From Paraphaeosphaeria minitans (lineage: Eukaryota; Ascomycota; Dothideomycetes; Pleosporales; Didymosphaeriaceae): a stretch of DNA of 64,000 bases. Shown here piece by piece: positions 22,418-33,863 of the stretch. Every line of letters starts with the position of its first letter. Position 1 is the stretch's first letter. The stretch lies in contig WJXW01000005.1 in NCBI GenBank assembly GCA_015832175.1, positions 62,001 to 126,000 of the forward strand. Direction: 5' to 3'. A model generated the notes under the pieces. It was not told the DNA's origin, searched no databases, and worked only from the letters and a program-made list of their open reading frames with translations. The translations under genes were made by a program, and so were the position numbers.

Positions 22418-23855
22418 CTATGCCCATGCGCCAACAAGTGCCATGAGTGCTGCGCCACCGACAACACTTCCACATGCCTGCAGGCGTCTCTTGCCTTGCA
22501 AGCTTACATAGCTCTCGTCACTCAAAAAGTCTTCTGCGAGAAGCTCAACCAAGCCTGCGAACAATAGCAAGCCGCTAGATATGGCGTTCATGAAGCCGAC
22601 CATGAGCAGGCCGGTCTGACTGGCAGGGTCGTATAGCGTGTGGATACCGAGACCGATCGCCTGTCCGATTGGAGTTGTTGTTCCGTATGCCAACGCCATC
22701 AGCCATGGCTTCAACGAACCAGCAGGGAAAGCAACAGCACTGATTCGCGACCCAAGCGCGAAGCCCTCAAACGTCTGGTGGAAGGTTATAGCCACTAGCA
22801 GCACAATGAAAGATGTGCCGGTTGCGACCGAAAGGGCCATGCCTATGAAGACGCTGTGAAACAGGATGCCGGCTTCCAATAGAAGACACTGCAGAAGCTG
22901 CTTCTTGCGCTGTGCTTCCGTCATGTCCGGCGCGTGCTCAGCATACGGCGAGGTCGAATGATGGGTATCCTTGTGCGCAGACGGTTGCGACAACAATCGC
23001 GATTCGTCTTCGGAATCGTTCGAGGCACGCGGGCCCAGCTCATCGGGATCTATATCAAGGTCGGAATCCTCATAGTCTCCGTCTTTGTAATTCCTTTGCG
23101 AATCTGCAGTCGGTGTACCAGGCTGAGGTGTTAGGGGTGAGGAAACGAACGAAGGTGATCGTCTTGCAACGAGGTTGTCCGATGACCCAGCTATGTCGTG
23201 CAGGACAATATCAGGTGGATGATGGTGCCCGTTGGCTCGAAACCTGCTGTAACTGCTGGCCCTTTTGTGGCCTGGGCGCGAGTTTCCCCCATGGTCGTCT
23301 GCACCAAGAGCCCCGAAGTCCATAGAATGACTGTGCCCGGCACCCTTCGAGGCAAAAAACATCTCGATGCCCACCACCACGAAGACCGATACCATGGCGA
23401 TCAGGCCAGGCATGGCCGCGTAGCCCTTATTCCAAAAGGGTGGGAGGCATGGATCGGTCAGGGAGACAAAGGCCGTGGGTAGGAGGTGCACGAACGCAGT
23501 GGCGATCAATACACCGGTCCCGAAGTGCCTCGACGTGAAGAGGAAGTGGTGTGGTACGGGGAATCGAGGAAAGCGCTTGGCGACGATAGGGAAAGAGCAC
23601 GCTGGGCATGTTTAGTATAGTTGTAGCATGGTTGTAGCGCGCTCCGAAGGGCATACCAGCAGTGCTCACAGTGAGGATCAGCACGAGAGCGAAGACATGG
23701 AGGGGCGTGTTGTAATAGCCGCCGTTGCCCTTGGTGCCGCACTCTGGCCGTTCTTGTTCTTGGTCTTGTTCTTGTTCTTGTCGGCGCAGCAGTTCAGCGC
23801 GCAACAGATGCGTAGGTATGTCTACCCACTGCAAGCCTGAGACAGATTTAGTCAT
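22418..23855 (-). CDS. ZIP-family zinc/iron transporter
   Basis: Exons 23855-23657 and 23601-22418 (55-nt intron) give 460 residues. It is a multi-pass membrane protein: TM1 at YNTPLHVFALVLIL, TM2 at HFGTGVLIATAFVHLLPTA with the ZIP LxxAFxHLLP signature, then a long His- and Ser-rich cytosolic loop (GHSHS, NGHHH, HHSTS). TM4-TM5 carry the metal site in SVFIGMALS and ITFHQTFEGFALGS, with the final helices after that. ZIP carriers move zinc or iron into the cytosol; the loop histidines probably sense or bind metal. The N-terminus before TM1 (residues 1-45, Gln/Glu-rich) is less conserved, so an alternative first exon is possible. It converges on the Ada-type gene with only 94 bases between the stops. 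Confidence 0.9.
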
Positions 23856-25152
23856 GCCACACCGTCGCAGAAGAAGCGTGGCCTACCAGCACCAGCCCGC
23901 GCAATCTGATGGCTCGCCGCCGTGTCCATTGTTGAAGGCGACTTGCAAGGGAGCCGCGAGCGGCCGCGCGATGTCGTCGAAGCTAGTTCGGAGTGGACCC
24001 TCTTTTCCTCACCTCACCTCGCCCGTTACTCCTCCGCGCGAGATGGCATTGTCCTTGCTGGTTGATCGCCGAACACGCTCGCTGCGTGGTGGTGCTTTGA
24101 GTGAGCAGCCGTGAAACGTAGCCCGTCATCCGCACACCCGTCCGGGTTCGCTTGGCGTACGGTACCTAGGTACCGTAGGTTCCGTACGGTAGATACCAAC
24201 ATACCTACCACCTACTGTGTACCTCCTTAGCCAGTGCGCCGTTTGGGCCTGCTGCTGGCCCGCGAACGCATTGCTAACGGGTTTCTTTAGAAACATCATC
24301 TCGACGACAAGAGAAACCAGGGCGAAAGGACATTCGCAAGTCTGCAGTCTATTCTTGAGCACCGCTGCATCGCTCTGTTCGCCGTCCAGCGTCCAGAGCC
24401 CAACGCTCATACACAGTCCCTACTTAGCACATGTGGAAGCCATCGCAGTCTCGTTGGTCGGCAGTCCCGAACACGCCTCAGCTAGAACCCCCGTGCTCAC
24501 AGCTCGCCTCAGCCCGGCATGACGTCTGGTCAGATCGTCTCTTTTCTGTGAATGAAGATAACCCATCAGTCAGCACCTCGGAGCCTGCCCTGCCATCCTC
24601 TCTGGTGATCCGCATCAATAGTACAGGAACGAATGCAATAGAGACACGGTGCATGGCTCCTGCCTCAGTACTTATACATCAGCGGCCCTTACGGCTATCC
24701 TACTGAACGACCTCATCATCGCTGCAAAGAACAAACTATATTACCTACCTGTTGCCAACAAGCCATCTACAGCCGCGTACATGCTCAGGGCCAAGGACTA
24801 GGTAGACTACCTAACATCGGCTGCAGCAACCCAGCGCTGCCCTGCCGCGGCCTAATACTAATCGGGTCTTTGATAGTTTTGGCATCGCGGACCCCTCCAG
24901 TTGCCTTCGGTGGCATCCCAGCACTCGATGCTTCAGCCTACGAACAGCGGCGACCCCGGTACCTACCTATCCCTGGAACCAGAAAATGGTTCCCGTAACA
25001 TTCGGAGGGAGTTCTCGCACAGCCACTACCGTAATCGCAACAAAATGATGGTTCTGTGCTTCTAAGCACCTCCACCTACCGCCATCCTGGAATCTGGGAA
25101 CAGCAGGGCAGTATCGTCCCGGCCCGCCAGATCTACGTGGGGTGTAGACTTC
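23856..25152. other. Intergenic region rich in TACCTA/TAGGTA motifs
   Basis: No gene recognised in about 1.3 kb between two divergent genes. Clusters of GGTACCTAGGTACC-like palindromes and TACCTACC motifs occur at 24160-24225, 24740-24815 and 24958-24968. Both promoters must lie here. Confidence 0.5.
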
Positions 25153-27571
25153 ATGGCAAGCCAGCGGGAGCCCGCCGCTACCGTCCAACAGGAGTTTCTC
25201 TTCGTTGACGCAGCAAAAGCAAAGAGTTCCAAACAAGGGCGTCGCAATGCTCGCTCATTTGTTATGCAAAGAGCCCGAAGGGAGCGCCCATGGTCAACAA
25301 GTAAATACGCAGCAAAGCAGCGGAAAGGCCCTGAGAACACAAGTCCTACAACGATTGGTACGCCCGACCTGTCAACCACCCCGGTGACCTCGATCCCAAG
25401 CCCACCCACCGTGCTTCCTGGACTGGAGCCCTTCCCCCTGGTGGGTTCGAGTAACCTTCTGGTAGTCAAACAAGAATCGTGTCCCGAGTGCCAGATTTTC
25501 CTATGTCGGCCTGGACAACATCTTTGCCCAAGATGCATGCTCTTCCGCCCAGCGGCGCCGAACGAGGAGCCTGACAATAGCCTGTTTGATCCGTTTGGAA
25601 CAACGTCAGTGAAAATGAATGCAGATGTATCGGTATTACTGGATTATTGTGAGTCTCATTTCAGGCTTTTACCGTCAATGTTCGTTATCTGCGTGGTTTG
25701 ACGGTTTGGCACCGGCCACAAACCACAGTAGGATCATCGTATCATTGTGGCGTATCGACCTGCGCAAGTGTATCTTCTGAGTGCTTCTCGGCATTTGCTC
25801 ACTGCGCTTTCAGAGCACGGTCGAGTTGCTCCTATTCGTGGCATCTGCTAATGTGATCTTCTAGTTGCCACCGAAATGGCTCCAGGAATTATTGCGGTCG
25901 ACGTTCGAAATACCTCCCATCTGATGAGATCGCAATGGTTTGGCACAGCTATCGGTAATCCAGGGTTCATGCATAGCTTGCTCAGCACGATTGCGCTTCA
26001 CCGACACGTATTCGGGCGAGGGCCTCTTAATACCGTCTTGTATCACAGAGCGCATGCAATAGCATCCGTGAACAGTGCCTTGGCAAATCCTGATATGGCT
26101 GCGGGGATATCGGACGCAAATATCGGTACCGTGTTCAACTTGCTTAGTGTCGAGGAAACCCTCGCCTCCCCATATTTTGGGCATCTCCGCCCAGACGGTG
26201 ACAACCTTGAGCAGCGCGCAATACATCTCTGTGGGCTCCTCAAGATGGTCGAGTTGCGAGGTGGTTTGATGGCGATGGATTCAAATCGGATCCTGCAAGC
26301 ATTTATACTATGGTATGTGGTCTGACTGATGCGGTGCACGAGGGATGGCATTTTCAGCGTCTCAATGCATTATCGGTACCCAATGGACCGCAAGCCGCTA
26401 CGAATCATTGGAATCGTTACGCACGAGGATGCCATAATTCCTTGTTTGCATTTGTATAACCCAGTCCAAGCACGCTTGGCATTTGCTTACTGAGCCTAGG
26501 CATGCGACGGCACACGCGGTCGCATCCTTTGATACGCCGTACCTTTCTACGAGCGACCTCATTCTCGCAGCATGCAATCCGCGCCACCCTCCTGGCTATG
26601 AACTGCAAATATGCCGACATCTGCTTGAATGCTGTGCGGTTTTACGGATTCAAGATTCCCTGACTACCTATGTTGAGTCTGCTTTAATTTTGATTGCTGA
26701 CCTGAATGCATTCTTTAGTGATACAGACAGTCCGCTTGATCCACTAGACATGCAGAATTTCTCCTGCGTTCTGGAGTGTATGCTGTTAAAGTGGCTGCGC
26801 GACAGGGAGCACATGGTCTGTCCACGCGAGGATGCCCTGTGTGTAGCGCTCCTGATCTTTACTATTCGAGTGACCGAGGCCTTCAAAGGTCGCAATCACG
26901 TCCATATGCTACACTTCCAAGCCAGCGAACGGCTCGAAAAGGCGCTCAGCGCCACACGCTGCACCGATTGGCGGCTGTGTCCTGACCTCCTCCTCTGGAT
27001 CTTGGCCATTGGTGCCATATCATCAGAGGGCTCGGCGCGGCATCCGTGGTTCGCGTATCAAGTATCTTTAGCGTGCGTGGAGTTCGAAATCCCCAGTGCA
27101 GATGCGTTACTCGATCGCTTGCGCCTTTGCGGCTGGGTCAGCTTCAAGCTCGATAAAGCTGTGGGCTACCTGTGGGAGCATGTCATTAATCTCAGGTTAG
27201 AGGACCGAAATATCTCACCGATTCAAGTCTTTACTTATACATGAGTTCGAACGGTAGGCTCAAGCCCTCGTTCGACTTCGGTGCCGGCACAGCTGGGCCG
27301 CTTCAAGGCAAGGTAAACTCGCCAGACTTCACAGACTGGCAAAATATCGACTGGTCTACGTTGGGGATCTCCACCGCCGAGACGATGGCTTCGCCTGGAG
27401 AATTCGTGGGTTCTCCAGTTGAGGAAACTGGCCTTTTTGACCCGGGAAATGGCGTTGTAAGTGCACATAATACTACCTACGCTTGCACGAGATGACTCAG
27501 TGCTTGCCGATGGCTGCTGACGCTTGGCGGTTCAGGCCTTCTCCAGCAATAGCCCGTTCTATATAGGATAG
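25153..27571 (+). CDS. Fungal-specific transcription-factor-domain protein (PF11951-like)
   Basis: Proposed exons 25153-25648, 25865-26312, 26500-27195, 27246-27456 and 27536-27571 give 628 residues. The N-terminus has the FLFVDAAKAKSSKQGRRNARS block seen in many Pezizomycotina members without a Zn2Cys6 finger. A helical region follows (SQWFGTAIGNPGFMHSLLS, LNTVLYHRAHAIASVN, LLKMVELRGGL, LLLWILAIGAISSEGS) matching the Fungal_trans_2/tachykinin-type family. A four-cysteine cluster (CPECQIFLCRPGQHLCPRC) at about residues 113-131 could bind metal. The last two introns are inferred from a GTTAGA donor and, for the final one, a textbook GTAAGT, GCTGAC and TTCAG. Without the fourth intron the frame ends at 27244. 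An AG at 27257 is an alternative acceptor (625 aa). Target genes are unknown. Confidence 0.75.
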
Positions 27572-28490
27572 CCTCAGTGTCGACACTAGCGACGAGCGGG
27601 GCTCCTTTTCCAGAGAAAGCCCATGATACCGTAGGCAATCCATGAATGCCGCTTCGAGGTACCACCGAAGAGTAGCAGGGGTCAGGTAGCACGACATAAC
27701 CCGCGTTCATCAGCCAGCCGACATCGGAGACCGTCACATCCCGCCCGGTATAGAGGACAGGGAAGTAGCGCGGCAGAGCTTCGACCTCCACTCACTTGTT
27801 ATAATAACACAAGAAGATAGACGGGGAGATTAGAGGGGGTGCTTGGAAGACGTAGGGTGAATTACATCTCTGTGGGAACAGTTCCCGCACAAGTTCATCT
27901 GACCAAACATGTTGGAGGTCGCTGGAACGGGGTCAGATCGGTAAACAGCTTGGATGTGGTGTAGGGTGTAAGGTGTGCTTATGTTAAACCTCTATCACGT
28001 GCATGTTAGTAGCATAGTTGGCAGAGTTCTATGCTGGCTCTACTTTTCCGTTCATGAGAGGCGCTGTACGGTAGAGGTTGTGCATAATAAACGAGCAGGA
28101 TCGAGAAAGTTAGAAAGTAATCTGCGCTACCTATCCCCCCCGTTTGTTCACTATGACCGGGACATAAATGTCGTGGTAGGCTTGCTTTTGAACTGGTTGA
28201 AAACCGGGCCGACGGGGCTGCGCTTGCGCTTAGTGAACGAGATCGGCGGAGAAGGGAAATCGCTCGAAATAAATAAGTATGGGGTGCGCAGTGTAAGGTT
28301 AGCACATTCAATAAATAAACGGAAGCACGGCACGCTGAGCATCAAGCATATCGAAAAGTGAGGTATCTTCCATGCACGTTCTATCATTCGACCAAAAAAG
28401 AAACTCCGCCTGCGCCAGTGCACAAAGAATGCACGGAGATGTATATACAATGAAGGGGTATCAGCGAAGCAAAACTATCAAGCCACATCC
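27572..28490. other. Convergent 3' spacer, nothing recognised
   Basis: 919 bases between the facing stops of the transcription factor and the GH16 gene. The stretch is AT-richer than its neighbours (notably 28080-28380), as expected for terminators. No RNA gene or coding remnant was recognised. Confidence 0.5.
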
Positions 28491-30311
28491 TTACAGCCTG
28501 TGGTGATGCGCCATCCTCTTTCCAATCTCCCTCCCGCGCCTCACCATGCGCGCCATGCTCGCCGCCGGTGCACTCGGCTGCGCTCCAAACCAAGTCACAG
28601 TAATGTACTCTGTCTGCTGCACCGTCTCCTGCACCGTTGCAATCGGCTCCGAGCCGTCGCCGTCACCGCCGGTTGGTGCGTCCGTCGGCGCGGGTCCAAC
28701 GCCAGGCACGGTTACTACTTGCGTCGTGTAGATGGTCTCCCAGACCTCGGCGATATTGCCGCTGCCAGTGCCAGTGGGGAGGACGGGGTAGCCAGTCTGG
28801 TTGCTCGCGGGGAACGGAGGGACGGCTGCAAGGCCGGATGAAGGGACGCCAGTGCCCTGCGGTGCGCCGGGCCAGTTGAAGCCGCCACCATTTCCGGGGG
28901 TGGGGAGGATGGACGGGGATACGCCCGTGGCAGGCGTTGAGATGGGTGCAGCGGGCGAGGGCTCGGTCTCGGCGCCGGGGGTATCTTCAGCGCCGTCATT
29001 GCCGCCGCCCTCGCCGTTGGTGCCCCAGGACCCGAGCGGGATGTTCAGCGTGCCGTCGGGATTTTGCTGGATGGGGGCGTCGGTCGCGAGGGGGATGTCG
29101 GCGGCGGTGGAGCTTTGTTCGATGATTGGGGGGGAGGAGTCGACGGGGCCGGCGGGCTCGGTCGCGGGATCGGTCTCGTTGGGGACAGGCGCGTCGGATG
29201 AGACGGGGCCATCGACGGGTACGTCGATCAGGGAAGGTTGCTCGACGGGAGCTTCGGTGGGCGATGGCTGCTCTCCGACTGGGGCCTGCGACTCAACGGG
29301 GGCGGCGGCAGGAGCATCGCCTTGCTGGTAGACCTTGAGGGCGTTGACGGTCCAGAAAGCGTTGGTGAACGCATCGGGGTTGTCGCGGACGTAGTCGTTG
29401 CAGGTCGGGGCCTTGGAAGCGCACGAGCTGGACGACCATGTGTTGCCGGCCCAGTCACCACAGAATGTGGTATCGAAGATGATGTTCAGGTCCTTGAAGA
29501 TGCCGTCGATGTCGCACGATTCCTGGACCCACTTGGCAGAGGGAGTACCCCAGGTGCTTGGGTCGGGGTTGTCACCGGTGACGCCCTCTGGGACGGAGTC
29601 GCGGGGGAAGAACCAGATGCTGATGGCGTCGCTGGTCCACTCTGTGGCGTATACACCACCTCCGTTGTCATTGAGTCCGGCACCGTAGGACTTGTTGTCC
29701 TTGGACTTGATAGAGCAGCCGGCGTTATCGGCTTGGCCTGCAGCCTTGACGTCGCAGTTCTGGGTCTCGACCGAGCCGGAAAAGAGGCTTGTGTCGGAGC
29801 CAATGGAGCAGCCCGTGCTAGTGTGGAGAGTGAGGGCGTTTGTGTCCTGCTCGTGTACACCTTCGAGGATATCAATCTCACCCTGGTACGGCCAGTTCGG
29901 TCCGAACATCCAGAAGCTGCGTTGTGTCAGTCACCATATAACACTGTATCTGTTGGAGACTTACGCAGGCCATGTACCGCAGCCAAAAGGCATGTGCTCG
30001 AGATCAATCACTACAAGACCCTTGTTGTACGCCGTCTTACTTTCAAGCCTAACGCTCGCCCTACCCTCTGGGTCTTGGTTGACAGTGTCCACACCCCATT
30101 TGACCGGTACCGGCGGTCCCGAAGCATCAATCAAACCCGACGAGCGCGCAGTCGCCTCATCCACATACTTTACAAACCCGTGAGTCGGATCCCCCTGGTC
30201 GAAGAAATTGAAATGCCCGTAAAAGTCGGTCATGTAGTCATCCTGAAGCACATAGCCAGCTAGTGCCGGGACAGCAAACGCCGCCGTAGAAACGATTGTG
30301 GAGAAATACAT
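28491..30311 (-). CDS. Secreted GH16 endo-1,3(4)-beta-glucanase-like protein
   Basis: Exons 30311-29965 and 29916-28491 (48-nt intron) give 590 residues. A signal peptide (about 1-18, FAVPALAGY) leads into a GH16 domain to about residue 310: DFYGHFNFFDQGDPTHGFV, VDLEHMP-type strand, FWMFGPNWPYQGEIDILEG with the catalytic E-x-D-x-x-E (EIDILE), WTSDAISIWFFPRD and FDTTFCGDWAGN. The enzyme hydrolyses or remodels mixed or 1,3-beta-glucan outside the cell. A 280-residue Pro/Ser/Thr-rich region follows, presumably O-glycosylated. No C-terminal hydrophobic GPI signal is visible; the chain ends in an Arg/His-rich tail, so the product may be soluble or wall-associated. A GCAAA pentamer array lies just upstream. 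Confidence 0.9.
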
Positions 30312-30360
30312 CGTCGAGATGATTTCGTAGCTGTTAAAAATGAGTGACGACGTCAAAGAC

Positions 30361-30428
30361 GCAAAGCAAAGCAAAGCAAAGCAAAGCAAAGCAAAGCAAA
30401 GCAAAGCAAAGCAAAGCAAAGCAAAGCA
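30361..30428. repeat. GCAAA pentamer microsatellite (13 copies)
   Basis: Thirteen perfect GCAAA units followed by GCAAT, about 50 bases upstream of the GH16 ATG (TTTGC on the sense strand). It lies in the promoter or 5' UTR of the glucanase gene and is perfect enough to be length-variable. Confidence 0.97.
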
Positions 30429-33400
30429 ATGAGTGGATGAAAGAAAAAGAAGGAATGAAGAAGCGAAGCAAACGGGTACTGCAGAGCTCGATGTCCTCTA
30501 CTAAAGAGATAAAGGTGAGCAAGCGCGTCGCTCGCCTATACATGTAGCGTCCGAGGCCCGCCGTCCAGACGGACTCTCCAGAGTCGCCATCATCGGTCCT
30601 GCTTCCAAACGCGGTGGTGGAGCCGTTCATGGCCCGATGTCCATCGTTCGTTCAAACATTGTCTCGCCTACCTACGGACTCTAGCCATCCACCGGCAAGG
30701 GCAGATCGCAGATGCTACGATCCGTCCTCATTACCGTACTGTCCTAAAGATATTCAGGTAAGACGCATGAGCCACTGAGGTGCACGGGGCCCCAGGTGGG
30801 CTAGCTGTCTGGGGCAGGCGCGAGATGCCGCGGATGTGGAGGGCAGAGGTGACCTGTTTCAAGGACATTGAGCAGAGCTGACTTCAGAGCCAGGCCGGAT
30901 GTGAGTGGTGGCTGCGAGAAACGATGACAGGGACGCCTGGAGAGGCATCGTAGGAGATTCACTGGGATTTCTAGGGGAAACCTGCCGATTTGCGTTGAAA
31001 CAGACAGACGGCAGAGACATCGAGGTCGCATCGGGGGTCGATTGGTGGAGACGCGGTCGGAGGCTCAGGCCCACGGTTCTTATCCCGTGTAATTAATGCT
31101 CGTCAGCAAGACTAGCTCTTGCAAGCGGCGTTTAGGAGGCGCTAGTCGTAAGTTATTCGCGTACTAACAAGTGAATGTGGCTAAGCGCATACTTACTGTA
31201 AGTTACACCGGAGATGCACTTAGCGCGCCAGCAATTCCCCTTCATCAACATCTCGCAACAGTGCGCGCTGCCCAACTCACTTAATCTCACATCTCCCAGT
31301 CACAGACTCCCGTTGCCATCCGCTCATAACTACAACAACCCGCAGCAAGCACCTCTCCCACCAACGGCCTGTGGCTGTACCTTTTGTTATCTCCCATCCG
31401 GACTTCACAACCCGGCCTGCCTACCGTACGCTCCGGACCTCCTGCAACGCACACCAGCTTGACCAATCCGCACCCATGCCCCCAATCGAGCGTGATCTGC
31501 GCCAGGCCCTCACGGACTGTTGAAGCGTAGCGTGGGTATTGTGCCAAATATACGAGCGGTGTCTCGCTGCCATTGGCAGTCGAGTCCGCGGACGCGTGTG
31601 CGCCATCGACGCCGGAAGGGATGCAGCTCCCAGGTCTTGACATTTGCAAGGCCTAGCAATATCAAAGCAAGGCAGGTCGCAGATGCATTCCAATTTGACG
31701 TACTGAGGAAGGCGAAATCAAGATAAAGCTTGGTCTGCGCCACTGGGGCGTAGGTACGTGTACCTCCGGTAGTAGGTAGGTATCAGCACCATAACGCGCC
31801 TAACGCCCGAGGCAACCTCGAGGCACAGTGCAGCAACCTTAAACCTGCAACAGCTGACGAAATTATTGTTTCCAAACTTTTCGGTTTCAAACACTTTCGT
31901 GCGGGTCCTGCGCATGATGATGGTGACCGCCCAGCCTCGCGGACAGCATACCTATAATCCGATTGATCCCCCCAGCCCTCGCGCTCCATTGCGCACGCTT
32001 CGGAGCGCCGGCACAGCTGCGCACACTCAGCGCGAACGACGTGCTATGAGACTTGGCCCTGAGGACAACAAGTGCGCTCATATGATGAGATTGCGGTGCG
32101 AGATGGGGCCTTTTTTGGCACGCGAAGTCCGGCGCGAGTCGACGCACTGTGGACCAGACATCTTGAACCTCCCGACGTGCGCACAACGATATGCCGTCTC
32201 ATGCACTCTTGAACGGAACTGAATGTCTCTTCCTGGTGTTCCTTTGGAGTACAGAATGCCTCTCCCGCAGACATCAATCTGCAGCTTGGTTACGTGCCGT
32301 GCACACCGTTACTCCACCGGGGACCTGTTAGCCCCCACGCATCTGGGATTCTGCCGTCCTCACTGTACAGCGCACAACCAGCAGCCTGGAGACAAACCCA
32401 GAAACTCTCTATTTGATGAATCCTGAGCAGACGCTATCCACTTCCCGTTCTAGTAAACAGATCGCACCAGCCACAACCCCACACGCCCACAGCCGCAATC
32501 TCCGTACTCCGACGCCGCGCGTGTTGACGATTGGCGATTGGCACTGGGATATCTGGCAGGCCCACGACAGATATAACGACTCCAAGGCATCGCTGCTGCG
32601 AACAATTCGAGCTCGGCCAAGGGTCATCATGGCTAGCCATTACATCTATGACCTTTGCCAAATCAATAAATCTCACACAATGTGTGGGAAGACGACCTCA
32701 CACTGTTCTATCTTGACGACGGAGGGTTCTCATCGCGGCATAGACGCTACTATCTTAGCCCACAAATAACGAAGAGGATATAGACGAGGTTGTGTACAGT
32801 CTCGCACTCCTTCACGTTCCCAAATTGGTTGTCGTAAACATATCTGAGTCTGCGCGGCACCAACTCTAGCGTTTTCATCCGGCCACCTCGTGCTGGTTTG
32901 CCAAACGCCTCGTTTCGCCCATGGTACGTGCGGTCTACGTGCCGGGCTTCCTTACCTACAGTACCTACCTACCTAATCTTTCGGCCTCTAGGCCGGATCT
33001 GCTAGACCTTACCCCGTTAATCGCCAGCACCATCACAAGTAGCCACAAGAGTCCTTTCTGTAGTCCGGTTCTACTGTGTTTGTGTCGTATTTGTAATTGT
33101 AGACTAGAACTGCGAGGAAAAACAGTCAGAAGAAGAAAACCTGTACTTCTACATCGTTTCCACGATCATGTATACCTACTCTTTGAATGTCTAAAGTTCA
33201 TTATGTCCTGCACCCTCTCGCTGCTATTGCAGCATCCTAAAGTTTTTCTAGAAGATTGTGCCAAAGAATCTCTACTTGAGCAAATCGTACCCAGTTAATT
33301 TCGCCCGTTGATTAAGGCCTCAACAGTAATTGAGCGCTGCATAATTGTAAGTACTGTGCAATGCGTGCTTATCGTATTTGCGGACAAGCTTAAGCCGAAT

Positions 33401-33863
33401 ATCGCGCGCAAAAATACACTGCTCTTAATTCATGCTGTTGCTTATCTTCTCTTGTACGCATAGGTAACGGGCGTAGTTTTGCTAGTCTTTTACGTTCTAG
33501 AAAGTTGATGGATTGCAAACATGACTAAGTTTACTAGTCACACAAAACCGTCTACGCAGGGAAGGAAATGTGTGTGTAGTGTGGCTAGTCGTTGACGTTT
33601 CAAAGCCATTACTACCAAGGTAGTCAAATTTACCTAGCACGAACCCCAGTATCTGATGGCGTTTCACGCAAGAAAGAGCATTGCCCGACAGTCTGGGGGA
33701 GTTGGCGTAAAATGGCAGTGTGTCCAGCAAATGGGTATATTCAACCACGCTCCACACTATACTATACTATCGTACTTTTGCCCGCCCTTCATTGGAACCA
33801 CAATGCATATTCTCGAAGCCCAAACGCCCATATCACCCTCTTCCCCTCCTTCCATGATCCTCT
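30429..33863. other. Gene-empty region
   Basis: About 3.4 kb in which I recognise no gene, transposon or RNA. The ORFs are short and overlap on both strands. The stretch 32990-33600 is visibly AT-richer. TACCTA/TAGGTA motifs cluster at 31750-31790 and 32945-32975. It separates the GH16 5' flank from the 3' end of SNU114. Confidence 0.5.

Noticed and set aside
30361..30428. Telomere or CRISPR-like array
   Set aside because: A uniform pentamer without spacers; a simple microsatellite. No array of repeats with unique spacers exists anywhere in the window.
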